Source: Coniella vitis
Taxonomy: Eukaryota > Ascomycota > Sordariomycetes > Diaporthales > Schizoparmaceae
Assembly: GCA_011317545.1 (NCBI GenBank)
Contig: WUJK01000009.1
Location: forward strand, 930,001 to 994,000
Direction: 5' to 3'
Length of the DNA: 64,000 nucleotides
Shown here in pieces: positions 1 to 10,586 of this stretch. Under the pieces are notes generated by a model. The model was not told the DNA's origin. It saw only the letters and a list, made by a program, of their open reading frames with translations, and did no database searches. How positions within the stretch are numbered: position 1 is the first letter of the stretch; the number at the start of each line of letters is the position of its first letter. A program made the position numbers and the translations under genes.

Positions 1-562
1 GGCAGCCGAGCTCATTGTCGATTTGCCATGCTGCCACGGTGGGGTTCTTGCCGTAGCGCTCGGCCAGAACACGCGTGATCTTTTGGCTCTGCTGACGGTA
101 GTCGAAGGAGGAGAAACTGTAGTAGCGGCGGGAACCAAATACGTAGGTGGAATTGGTCACATCCACAAACGCAACGTCGTACTTTTCGGTCAGCCAGTTG
201 GGCGGGCTGGCGGTAGGGGTGCCAATGATGGCTTTGAGGCCGTACTGGGCGAGCAAATCAAGCGTCGTGTCCAGCGCTGTGAAATTGTAGACGCCTTCTG
301 CTGGCTCGATGACCGCCCAATCAAACTCGTTGAGGCGCACATAGGTGATGTTCAGATCACGCATGGCGGCAATATCTGACTCCCACATGAAGTCAGGCCA
401 TTGTGTGGGGTAGTAGTCAACACCGAGGTGGAGGCCAGGTGCCAGGCGATCCTCAGAGGGTGCCAGGCTCACATTGGAGGCCCTGGTGAAGCTCTGGCTT
501 GAAGAGTCCACATTGCGCCCTTGGACCAGGGCGGCCGAGGTGAGAAGATACTTCCACAGCAT
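1..562 (-). CDS. Secreted GH42 beta-galactosidase, 5' part (runs off the window)
   Basis: The reverse strand reads without a stop from the ATG at 560-562 to the window edge (187 codons). A signal peptide of about 16-20 residues (MLWKYLLTSAALVQG) is followed by the GH42 (beta/alpha)8 barrel start. That part contains GVDYYPTQWP, VRLNEFDWAVIEP, GTPTASPPNWL and finally WQIDNELGC, whose Glu is the expected acid/base catalyst. NIT, NFT and NST sequons fit secretion. GH42 enzymes remove terminal beta-galactose. Most fungal beta-galactosidases are GH35, so a secreted GH42 is less usual. An upstream ATG near 610 is out of frame, so 562 is the start. A TATAAA box lies about 75 bp upstream. The nucleophile region and C-terminal domains are outside the window. 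The family call is firm from motifs; the substrate is inferred. Confidence 0.88.
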   Translation of the reverse strand, partial: MLWKYLLTSAALVQGRNVDSSSQSFTRASNVSLAPSEDRLAPGLHLGVDYYPTQWPDFMWESDIAAMRDLNITYVRLNEFDWAVIEPAEGVYNFTALDTTLDLLAQYGLKAIIGTPTASPPNWLTEKYDVAFVDVTNSTYVFGSRRYYSFSSFDYRQQSQKITRVLAERYGKNPTVAAWQIDNELGC

Positions 563-1669
563 GGCGAGCAGACGGCTGGGCGGGTAGGTTGCCTTGGGAT
601 GGAGACCATGGCCCTCTAAGCACATACTTCTTGGGTTTTATAGCTGACTATCGCGGTCTTCCCTGACCGATCATCGGCTCAAGCATCCCACAAGCATCCT
701 CGCCGTGCAGCTTTTTTCATCCAAATCTTGATGAGCGGTGGGCAACCGAGTCGTGCTTCTCAGGCGATGAGTGGAACGCTTAGATAACCGGTCTCGTCAT
801 GGGGCCTCTAATTCTGCATGACGGTGGGCGTGGGAAGCGAGAAGTATTTGTTCCCCAGAAATTCGACCCCACAGAATCCTCTCTGCCCGTGGGGTTCGCC
901 CACCTTATTTGCTTGGCTTGTTTGCTCCGATCGGCGACGAACAGAACTTTTGAAAGCTGCTTCCTCGTCCGCATCAAGTTTCGTCACTCGGTTCCCCTGT
1001 AGAAGCTGTTATACATAGTATAGAAACTATATGACTGGTTCTTCCATGAGCTGACTGGTGGGCGTCAACGAACGACAAGGCAGGTGGGATGCGCATATTT
1101 GGGACGCCCGGTGGAATTCCTTACCCCAAAAAACTCGGTGCAAAACATCTTTGTGTGGCGGTCTAGAGAAGATGCTCAGCCCATCGAGGTCAGCAGCGCA
1201 AACGAGCAAGCCGAGGGTGCTTGCTGTACTGGCGAGTTGCAATTTCAATTGCCGACGAGGCTGCTTCTAAGCACAAGGAAATGCCATAGTAGCGAGACCA
1301 TAAAGGAAGTGATCGTCGAAATCGGCTAATTCGAATGTTATGCATGTGGCTAAGGATGTGCCTCTAGTCCAACAAGACGAGGCCAGTGCACGAAGCGAGG
1401 AGAATCGAGCAAACAACCTTGGAAGTTGATAAATTTTGCAGACCAGGGAATTAGGTACAAAGGTACCTGCCAGGACCCGACTGTCGATAACGTCATCAGT
1501 TCTGGCCTATTTACCCAAAAGGGAAATTGCGACTGATGCCTTCCATCTGTTCGACCTCACAATTCTTGTCCAGAGTATCAAAACATCGCAGTGCAAAGCA
1601 CAGCACAGCACAGCAATCCGTATCAAAGCACGCGGCCCAGCGTGCTTGTGCTGCTATCCACTCGCGAGA
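563..1669. other. Divergent intergenic region, GH42 / OSBP genes
   Basis: About 1.1 kb between two divergently transcribed genes. It holds the GH42 TATA box and one copy of TACATAGTA at 1012-1020. The frame ahead of the OSBP start stays open back to 1436, but it has no ATG before 1670 and no conserved content. I see no other gene. Confidence 0.6.
636..643 (-). promoter_or_regulatory. TATA box of the GH42 gene
   Basis: On the minus strand the sequence reads TATAAAAC, about 75 bp before the GH42 start codon, a plausible distance for a fungal TATA element. Confidence 0.5.
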
Positions 1670-3235
1670 ATGAGCAATGACGCGAGCATCAAGTCGCAAA
1701 GCCATGTAACGCTCAAAGAGTTTCTTGCCTCCATTGCCTCCATACGCGGCGACCTGTCCAACATTACCGCGCCGCCTTTCGTCCTTGACATCAAATCTGT
1801 CGTCGAGCTGCCCGCCTTCTGGGCAGAGCGCCCTTCCTTTTTCGTCGCTCCAGCCTCATCCTCGGATCCAGTTCAGCGCGCTCTCCTCGTCCTGCGCTGG
1901 TTCCTCGTCTCACTCAAGAACCAGCAGTACGGCGGCCGCTCTCAAGAAGAAGGCGTCAAGAAACCCCTGAATGCATTTCTGGGCGAGTGTTTCTTGGCAA
2001 AATGCCAGGACGACGAAACAGGTGACGACACTTTGCTTGTGTCCGAACAGGTTTCGCACCATCCTCCCGTGACGGCCTGCAGGCTGTGGAATGAGAAGCA
2101 CGGTGTCTCTGCGGAGGGCTTCACGCGGCAGGAAATCACATTCTCCTTGGGCTCCATCATGATCAAGCAGACTGGCCACGCACTTCTGACGCTCAATAAG
2201 TACGGCAATGAGACATATCTCATCCCGCTGCCAGATGTCAAGGTGAAGGGCGTCTTGGCTGGCCTGTCGGGGACATATCCTGAACTTGAGGGGACGTACA
2301 CCATACCAAGCACGTCTGGGTACTACTCAACCATTCAGTTCAGCGGGAAGTCTCTGTTCGGTGGCGGCCAAAAGAATGAAGTTGTTGCCAAGCTCTACGC
2401 AGACATAGATGGAAACAAGGCCGAACAGGACCCGCTCTACACAATTGTGGGGCAATGGACTGACTCATTCACAATATATGAAGGAGCAGACATTTCAAAG
2501 GACAAGATTGTTGAAGAACTCAAAGTGAAAGATCTCCCAACAGTCCCACAGGTACCATTGGAGCAAAATCTAGAAGCCCAGGATCCCTGGGAGACGCGCC
2601 GCGCTTGGCGAGGGGTTCGCGAGGCCTTGCAACGTAGCGACATGATGGGGGCTGCCAAAGCTAAGTCGGTTATTGAGCAAGGGCAACGATCCATGCGCGC
2701 AGACGAGCAGCGAGCAGGCAGCACTTGGAAACCTCTCTTCTTCACAGCCGAAACAACAGATGAAGTGGCGGCGAGGTTGTATAGATCCATATCTGAAGAT
2801 CTTTTCTCCGAGAAGACTGTTGCAATATGGAAATTCAACCACGAGCTCTGGAGCAAGGGCGTGGAGCGACCATTGCACGGCAAATTGACGCCTGATAATC
2901 AAAACAATGGGAACGAAAGACTGAGTAATATTGGCCCAGTTGTTGCCAACAAAGGCGAAGAAAAACTAGACTGCGACGTTGGATTGGCTTCCCCGGCGTC
3001 GTTCAAGACTGCTCAAGAATTCCCGGACGTGCCCGATAATGGTTCCAGACACGCTGAGCAGCCCTCACAGGCAGATGCACCACCGCATTATCCTTCAGCC
3101 GCTACTTCGCAAAGCTCGAGTTCAAGAGACCACTCTCAAGAATCCATAAAGAAGCGATCTGGGAAGCGAAAGCGTTTGAAAGCGTCGTTTGGAAAGTTCA
3201 AGACGTCGCTCTCTAAGAAAGGAAATACTATTTAA
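1670..3235 (+). CDS. Oxysterol-binding protein-related protein, Osh4/Kes1 type
   Basis: Single-exon gene, 521 aa. The family signature EQVSHHPPV (residues 126-134) sits after KPLNAFLGECF (98-108), which lines the sterol/PI4P pocket in Osh4/Kes1. Such proteins exchange sterol for PI4P at ER-Golgi or plasma-membrane contacts. There is no PH domain, ankyrin repeat or FFAT-like region, so this is the short lipid-transfer-domain class. Beyond the usual length (yeast Osh4 is 434 aa) it has a Ser/Gln-rich linker and a strongly basic tail (KKRSGKRKRLK, then KTSLSKKGNTI) that could bind acidic membranes; that role is inferred. The start is the first in-frame ATG; the domain begins soon after it (VTLKEFLASIASI). 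Confidence 0.93.
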   Translation: MSNDASIKSQSHVTLKEFLASIASIRGDLSNITAPPFVLDIKSVVELPAFWAERPSFFVAPASSSDPVQRALLVLRWFLVSLKNQQYGGRSQEEGVKKPLNAFLGECFLAKCQDDETGDDTLLVSEQVSHHPPVTACRLWNEKHGVSAEGFTRQEITFSLGSIMIKQTGHALLTLNKYGNETYLIPLPDVKVKGVLAGLSGTYPELEGTYTIPSTSGYYSTIQFSGKSLFGGGQKNEVVAKLYADIDGNKAEQDPLYTIVGQWTDSFTIYEGADISKDKIVEELKVKDLPTVPQVPLEQNLEAQDPWETRRAWRGVREALQRSDMMGAAKAKSVIEQGQRSMRADEQRAGSTWKPLFFTAETTDEVAARLYRSISEDLFSEKTVAIWKFNHELWSKGVERPLHGKLTPDNQNNGNERLSNIGPVVANKGEEKLDCDVGLASPASFKTAQEFPDVPDNGSRHAEQPSQADAPPHYPSAATSQSSSSRDHSQESIKKRSGKRKRLKASFGKFKTSLSKKGNTI

Positions 3236-3986
3236 TAATTTTCACATTGAGTTCATATATTTATAACTGAATGTAAGCGAACACAGGATAGCTTTATTTA
3301 TTTTTTTGATTTCTTTTAAGAAAATATCATGCAAGCTAGTTACATAATACAGAACTGACTACAGGGGGCAATACCACCATCAAAATAATGTCTGGCAATC
3401 GGTCTCTTTTTTGGGGTGGGGGGGGAAAAGGAAATGAAGAAGAGCTAAATATATATGTATATATCAATATCTGGCGGAGTACCATGGGCACAAACACAAA
3501 CACCTGCGCATATTCAGACCGTATAGCCACGTTTGGGGATTTGCGTGTCAGCAGTAATATTCTAGAGTTGTAGTCGGTGTCTTGCTTGGGGCCCAAACAT
3601 ACTAACCTCGGCATCAAAGTCGACTCCCCCGCAACTTGGCACTCGGTTTTAATAGCTCAACGGCTTGTTCCACAACAGCCATGTGTTTATGTCTTCTCGG
3701 CCATTCAAGAAACAATACCGGAGACACTGGGCCAAGGACATATTCACAAAGGGGGGAAATCAATGCGATATAAATTTGGCAGCGCGCGCTCTTTCTCCGG
3801 ACACAAACTACTTACAAAAACGCCCGCCCTGCCAACGCTTATACGGCAATCAAACCCCCAAAACTTATCAAACCTACACTCTTACCCCGCAACAACATAT
3901 TTTCCAAAGATCCATATACCGTACAGTCTATTATAGACACCCTTGAAGAAAAGAAAAGAAAAGAAAAGAAACGGACATCGCCAACC
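3236..3986. other. Intergenic region with AAAAG repeat before the acyl-CoA dehydrogenase
   Basis: The first part is T-rich and probably the 3' end of the OSBP transcript. A G-rich run lies near 3414-3430. A purine repeat (AAAAG units, 3945-3971) ends about 15 bp before the next start codon and is probably in the 5' UTR. No gene seen. Confidence 0.6.
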
Positions 3987-5533
3987 ATGGCCGCCGACAT
4001 ACCACAAATCCCAGTTCCCTTCTCCGAACCTCCCTGGCTGCTCGGTCTACCGAGCCCCATCTTCAAACCAACTCACGCCCGCTGGCAGCGCGCCACCCGC
4101 GCCTTCATCAGCAAGTACCTGACATCGCACGCTCTCGAATGGGAGAAGGAGGGCACCCTCCCTTCACACGTCTTTGAGACCTTTGCCAAACACCAGATGC
4201 TCATTCCCGCGCTCGGTGCCCCCTTGCCAGTCGACTGGTTGCGTCGTTTGGGAATCCACACGATTCTGGATGGCGCCCTGCCGATTGAAGAATTCGATTA
4301 TCTCCATGCTGTCATTTACTGTGACGAGATGAACCGGTCTGGACTGGCGGGGCCTCCAGCAAGTCTCACGACGGGCATGGCGTTTGGGGTCCCGCCGTTA
4401 CTGAAGTTTGGAAACAAAGAGGTGCAGGAGCGGTTCTTACCTGAACTGTTGAGGGGCGAAAAGAGGAGCTGTATCGCGATTACGGAGCCTGATGCGGGCA
4501 GTGATGTAGCGGGAATCACGACGACGGCGACGCGGAGCGAGGATGGGAAGTGGTGGGTTGTCAACGGGACCAAGAAGTGGATCACAAATGGGATTTGGAC
4601 GGACTATGCGACGATGGCGGTGCGGACGGGTGGAGAAGGATCGGGGCCAGGCGGCTTGTCGTTGTTGGTTGTGCCATTGAAGGGACACCCAGGGGTGAAT
4701 ATGCGGAGGTTGAAGGTGGGTGGGCAGGTGTCGGCTGGTACGACGTATATTGAGCTGGATGAGGTCAAGGTGCCGATTGGGAATCTCATTGGCAAGGAGG
4801 GCATGGTGAGTCATCTTTTTGTTGTCATTTTGTGTTTATAGCTTTTCTTGTCTCCTACCTTGCATGATGGAAGTGAAGTGCTAAATTTGATGAATACAGG
4901 GTATGAAATACATCATGACAAACTTCAACCACGAGCGACTCAGCATCGCTGTTGGCGCCACGCGTCAGGCTCGCGTTGCCCTTTCGACGGCGTTCGAGTA
5001 TGTACTGAAGCGCGAGGCTTTTGGACGGCCTCTGATGGACCAGCCCGTAGTGCGCAATCGGCTGGCCAAAGCAGGCGCCTTGCTCGAATCCCAATGGGCA
5101 TGGGTCGAGCAATTTGCCTATCAACTTACACAAATGAGCAAGGAGGATAGCGATGTAGCCCTAGGCGGGCTTACGGCGTTGCTCAAGGCGAATGCAGGTG
5201 TTGTCCTCAAGGAGTGCGCCGATACAGCGATTTTGCTATTTGGTGGAAACGGATTTACACAGGGTGGGCAAGGAGAGTTGGTTGAAAGTGAGTTCGGCTT
5301 GTTTCACCCTCTTTTTTTTTCACTTGCTCACCTTGACCGCGGAGTTCTTTACTGAATCTTTGCTGAGGATGGCTGTGTCGCTGACGCTGTTGCTTGATGC
5401 AGTGCTCTACAGAGAGGTACCGGGCATCCGAATTCCCGGCGGTTCAGAAGACGTTCTCATGGACTTGGCCGTCCGGCAACTGGTCAAGTTATACAAAGCC
5501 CAGACGGCAGCTTTGACGGTGAGCAAGCTATGA
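3987..5533 (+). CDS. Peroxisomal acyl-CoA dehydrogenase (C-terminal SKL)
   Basis: Exons 3987-4805, 4900-5287 and 5403-5533 encode 445 aa. Both introns have GTGAGT donors. FAD-dependent acyl-CoA dehydrogenase fold: signature 1 CIAITEPDAGSD (about 162-173), the C-terminal helical domain with RQARVALSTAFEY, and the FAD-contacting LFGGNGFTQGG. The protein ends in TVSKL, a classical PTS1, so it should act in peroxisomal beta-oxidation, as known for acyl-CoA dehydrogenases of some filamentous ascomycetes. The position equivalent to the MCAD catalytic Glu (YEGT) is IPGGS here, with Pro414. Instead FNHERLSIA carries Glu285 where isovaleryl-CoA and long-chain dehydrogenases have their base. Which acyl-CoA is used cannot be read from the sequence. 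The AAAAG repeat immediately precedes the start. Confidence 0.93.
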
Positions 5534-7676
5534 GTAGGATGCTATGAGACCAGATTCCACATTGATGAAAGTATGATGGTAAAGCTGCCACTCGTTTCTT
5601 GGCCCTTTCATCATTTGTCTCATACAGAATCGAACGAATGAGAGAATGCAGTACCTGGGTGGCCAAGGTATGGAATGATTTGAAGTTGTCGAAGCATCAC
5701 CTGGACTGTCTTTTCATGAGCACTTCTGGCTGAAAATTCTGTATCATCCTGATTATTGCTCCGTACTCGTCAGATCTCGCGGAGAGGGGGCATAGTTCGT
5801 TGTAATTGTCTGGATGCGGACTATACTCTGGAAAGCTTTCTGTCCAGCTTATGTCGAGGCGACAACGTAGGGAAATTCTGTAGGCTTCAGGGAGCGTGCT
5901 TTCGGACGGTGTGGATTCTCAGAGATTTGCACAACATTTGTCGTTGAGGCAGGGAGACAATTCTTGAGCCACGCCTGTCTGTGTTGAAACGAAACTTCTA
6001 ATGGTAGATATTCAAATGATATGAATAGCGAGCGGGAAGTAAGACGGCTTGCACCGGACCTTGCTTGGAAGCCAGCTGTATGACAAGGTTAGAGTTTGCC
6101 ATTGGTGGTCTGGATATTGGTTGATCAGCTGGGAATGACTCGGCAACCGTGACTGTCTGAACCATGGCCACTTGTTCTTCATTCACCAAGGAGCGAATCC
6201 ATGATTACTTGATCCATGCAATTTGCGAGTTACATCCCAGACGTGTTGAGTTCTTAGTGCTGTCGTATTCCGTCATTGCGACAATAAGTTGAGCAATCCC
6301 ATCGAAACATTCATTCGTGATAATATCGGTATTTTCGAAGGTCATCAGCGACATACGCAGTACAAGAATGCGCCGGTATCTTGTTATCCACATTGTGACC
6401 ATTCGTGATCGTTGACACGGATCGCTTGGAATCATCGGGGAACACCCTCTCGAGACACGGCATCTTCTGTTAGCATCAAACTCAATCCAGTCTGCACAGT
6501 TCTGGTCTGCTGACCAAGCCAAGAGTCGAGGCAGTCTGGTGGAGAGCAGTGCTTCCCCGGATCGAGAGAGTGGGTCTGGTCAAGTGGAACGGCAACCGAC
6601 GATAGCGCAGACGATCCACAGCGCCGCGGTCTGGGGAAGCGGGGATGGCCAGATCCACCTGCCTGTGCCGTTGCAAGAGCCTGAGCCGGATCAGGTAAGG
6701 GGTCTTGCCACTGTGGATAGCTCCGGCGGGAAGGCAGAGTGGGTGGGGTGGATAATCCATGTTGCCCCGTATGGTGAACGTCTGGTAAAACGGCCTGGTA
6801 TTGCCGTCGCTGTACGCAATAGTGCTTAGTAATGTGATATGTATCGACGGTGAGGTTGAAGATGGGGGCAATGCTCATAGCAGAGCCGATATTGACTGCG
6901 CATGGCGATGTCCTTCTCGTTTGTTTGTTGGGACAAAGAGAAAGTCTGGGTGTTTTGTGTTTTGTGCGTCTTATGTTTTGGTAGCAACCACCTGGGGCAT
7001 CACGCAGGTGACATGGCTCGCTGCTCAGCGTACTCAGGCCATTGACACGCCCCGACAGACCACTGCTGAGCCATTGACGCACCACCTAGGCGGATGGATG
7101 GGCTGGCGTGGCGTCGCACGACTGCACTGCGAGTTGGATGCGAGTGCCACTGCAACTCGGCGCACTGCAAACGCTGCGGCTTGGGACCCTGACGTCGAGG
7201 GTATGGTCGGTTTTGTGATTGGGCCATTCCAGCCCATCCCCGCCTAGGACTGCGCCAGGTGCCGTCTGGGGAAATGACAGGCATGAATCAAAAGAGTCAG
7301 CCATAGTCAGGTCAGCTGCCCAGTCAGCCAAGTACAGTCCCAAGGTAAAGGGAAGGAGAAGTACTTACTTCAAAGGGACCTGACAAGGTTAACTACTTGG
7401 CTGGAATAACTGGACGAGGAGGACCGTGAGGTGCAAGTCCGTTAAGGAAACTGGGGACGTAAGTCACTCACTCACTTGGTCCTTCCATTCCCCAGGTTTC
7501 TCAGCCGCTGCCCGCCACCATCGATTGCAATAAGAAGGGGCGGCTGCTCTTCTTTCTCTCTTTCCTCACGTGCGTGTAATTCTTCAACTTCCTCTCCAAT
7601 CAGTATTTCCAGATTGTGAATATCCGGTTAGACAGCATCCTGAACACGACCTCTTTTCTTGCTACAAGAACAACAC
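5534..7676. other. Intergenic region without recognisable gene
   Basis: About 2.1 kb. Several overlapping open frames (6432-7085 minus, 6801-7247 plus) lack recognisable domains or consistent splice structure and mirror each other across the strands, as expected for GC-rich non-coding sequence. The last part is the promoter of the following small gene. Confidence 0.5.
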
Positions 7677-7860
7677 GTAAGTCTGCCGTACCCCTTGCAA
7701 AGGCCCCCCAAGACAGGCCGTTGTACACAATATGCGTGTGTGGCATGTTCGCTCGCACCACTGAAACCTAGCTTCCCCTCATTTCCTCCTTTGTTCTCCT
7801 TCCTCCTCTCTTCTTCTCGTTTCTTGCTGTCCTCCACGACGCTTCTAACAATCCCTCCAG
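7677..7860 (+). other. Probable 5'-UTR intron of the small membrane-protein gene
   Basis: Donor GTAAGT at 7677, branch-site-like CTAAC near 7843 and acceptor CCTCCAG ending at 7860, 18 bp before the start codon at 7879. The interior is pyrimidine-rich near the acceptor. All three splice signals are strong; it is unconfirmed by transcript data. Confidence 0.6.
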
Positions 7861-7878
7861 TACACACCTACGGCCAAC

Positions 7879-8439
7879 ATGCCCGTCAGAATCCCAAACG
7901 CCCGCTCTTCTGAGATCCTCACCTTTGGTGTCGGTGGCCTTGCTGCCTTTGCTCCTCTCTACATGATGCTGCCTGGTGCTAGCGAGAGAGTAGCAGCCCA
8001 GACCGCCCGATGGGCTCCAAGATGGTAAGTTGCCTCGTTGTCCTTGTCTTCAGCCCAGCACTCCCTTCTTTCCCATTGTTGTAGGCGCCTTGTTGTCCAA
8101 CTGTACCACTCGAGCATCTGCATCTCATATTCGAGCATCTTACCAGCCCTCAAGGCTCTATATTTCCATGCTTTTGCTATCTACATCTGCTCTTCCCTCC
8201 ACAGAACAAAACACAAATAATAACCACATTGCTCTTGCAGGGAGCGCAACATCAACTACTTTACCGGTCCCGTTGAGCGTGGTACCCAGTTCATTTCGCC
8301 TGTTGTCGAGCGAAACGTCAAACGCATTGACGACAAGCTGCCTCTCGACCGCGTTGCTCGTGGCATGGACAAGCGCATCAAGAACGGCATTGACCGTGTC
8401 GACCGTGTCGGACACAAGTGGCCCGGCAGGCACCACTAA
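7879..8439 (+). CDS. Small conserved fungal protein with one N-terminal membrane segment
   Basis: Exons 7879-8024 and 8241-8439 encode 114 aa. The intron has donor GTAAGT and acceptor TTGCAG, and a Trp codon spans the junction. A hydrophobic stretch (about residues 13-34, ILTFGVGGLAAFAPLYMMLP) is followed by a basic amphipathic region with repeated Arg/Asp pairs (VERNVKRIDDKLPLDRVARG, KRIKNGIDRVDRVGHKW). I do not recognise a named family, although the compact, well-spliced structure suggests a real gene. A single-pass organelle or ER membrane protein is possible; that is inference from the hydrophobicity pattern only. The probable 5'-UTR intron just upstream suggests post-transcriptional or transcriptional enhancement. 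Confidence 0.75.
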
Positions 8440-10586
8440 CTGACTGACATGGCTCTCGAATCACCTCATTATCCCCTTGAATCTTGCCTCCAGGTCAAGT
8501 GAAAGAACTTTCTCACTAAGGAGGACAAGAAGGGGCATAGGCACAGGCATGCCTATTGCAAGTTCTACAGACTGCAGCTTTCATATGATGAGGAAGAAAC
8601 ATTGAGTGTCTTCAGTTTTTTTCTTTTTCCGATATCTGGATCACGGCGTGATGAAACATGGGAATGCTGGCACTCATTTGAATTGGAGGATGGCGTATGG
8701 GTTTGAGTTTGTATAATACATGGACTTTACATGTCAAATCATAGGCCAAGATACGCAAGACAGCCCTCGAGGACCACGCGGTCCAGTATGAGGTGCATGG
8801 AATTGAATATTGTGCCTAGAAATGTTTCCACCATGGAAGATTGCATGTTTGTTTCAATTTGACTTTCATAGACTGCCACTAGTACGGTTGATTCGTATCT
8901 GAAAAAGATTGAGATGTTCCGTTACTTATTCCACGAAGTGCATACTCCAAGGGCAAAGTGCTCTCGTCCTTGATATATTCAGAATTGTAGTTGAATTTCG
9001 GTGTTCTTTGAGGAAACCCAAGCTAGACATTTCCCTTCCCTGGGTTTCTCACTTGCCACTTCATTTCAACCTAAGGCTATCCCACCGTAAAAGAATCGTA
9101 TGGCCCGACTCAAACTATATAGGCGTGCATACTTATATAGGCGTGCATACTCTTAGGAAGCACTATATCTCGCTTTCTCTCTCCTTCTAATACCACCTGC
9201 AGAACAAGAGAATTAGCCTAGAACCGCAAGTAGGTATTTCGGTACCTCAAGATTCTACCCACGTTCCTTATACTGGGATTTAATTCCTCCGTATTTACCA
9301 TAATAAAGACTCAAGTACCATTTTAACACAAGGACAAAGGACATGTCCATAATTCCATATATTTACTATGCACTCCACAATTTCATTCAACACCTTCGCA
9401 CAGACCTATATATAACATTTAATTCTTATAGTACCAGCCAGATTTTTATATTCCATATAAAGCCTATAGCAGCTGTATTGTGTTTTCTCTTTCAATACTC
9501 TCATTCACACAGAGACAGGGACAGGCAGCGTCTGACTCTCATCACTCTTGTGAATCGAAACCGAGATTGTCAAGGCAAGAGAAGATACAATGGGAACCAT
9601 GTATGTTGGTCTCGTGCAAATCACACGTTTCACAATTAGGAAAAAAGAGAACAAAACAAAATTGGGTATAATACTGTTTCACCAAGAACAGTGCATCCTA
9701 CATCCACTGTTATCAGACCTACCTGGTGAGCTCGCAGCTTGTTAACTTCTGAGAAAATTATGATTTGATGCCACCACATATATGGTCTTGCCGTGAAAGA
9801 TACACAACCCCTCAGAGTGCCCATGTTAGAGCCCTCCGATAAGAACAGAGTATTATGAGAGAAAAAAGACCCACGAAAAAGACAATATGTTCCGCAATCT
9901 CTGGGAAAAGAAGCAATAGTTCCATTGTCAACCCAATCGAACATAACAACAGGTTAAAGAAGCAAGTAAGAGCCAAGCAATAGGGTAAAACAAAAGCAGT
10001 CCACCTTGACTCCTCCCAAGCAAAGAAATAGTACAACACAACAGAACTCCCATCGCAAGCACCAAGCTTCAGAGGCCACCCGACGCCATGCCACACGCAG
10101 GAACAGAAACAGATACAGATACACTCATACACATCCTGCCTAGATATAGCAGTGATCAGAACGTTCATCAACCAGCAGTTTGGGCGCCAACCCTCCCTAT
10201 CAAATAAAACCTTGTCAATCTTTTGGTATTGCAAAGCAACGAACAAAACCAACCCTACACACGATCGAAGCCAACTGAAATATACCACAGAATGGCCCGG
10301 GCAAAAGACTGCCGTGAAAATATGAACCCGATAATTATTTGGAAACGCCCCAGCACCTCAAACACCCGCCGAGAACTAGACCATTGGTTTTCGTATTTGT
10401 TACCAAGGAGGGAGGCTCCGCCTGAGACAGTGTTACACAAGAAGTCAGAAAAGCCGAAAAATGGGTTTGTGGTAGCCTTGACTTTTTTTTTCATCGGGGG
10501 GCGGGGGCCCTGCGAGAGCCGTCAGAAACAAAGGAAATGGACTTTGAGACTAGACTGCAAGCGGATAATGGCCAGGATTCAAAAAC
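8440..10586. other. AT-rich intergenic region, convergent 3' ends
   Basis: About 2.1 kb between converging genes. It contains an 18-bp perfect tandem duplication at 9116-9151 and AT-rich sequence around 9.2-9.5 kb. A hydrophobic 158-codon minus-strand frame at 9812-10288 has no family features and lies in the likely 3' flank of the regulator gene. No gene called. Confidence 0.5.
9116..9151. repeat. 18-bp tandem repeat, two perfect copies
   Basis: The unit TATATAGGCGTGCATACT is repeated head to tail without change (9116-9133 and 9134-9151). It is probably a recent slippage duplication. Confidence 0.85.

Noticed and set aside
6432..7247. Overlapping frames on both strands as possible genes
   Set aside because: No domain, no coherent splicing and mutual overlap.
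9812..10288. Hydrophobic 158-codon minus-strand frame that looks membrane-like
   Set aside because: It sits in the AT-rich 3' flank of the regulator gene, has no family signature and no leader; hydrophobicity follows from T-rich codons.
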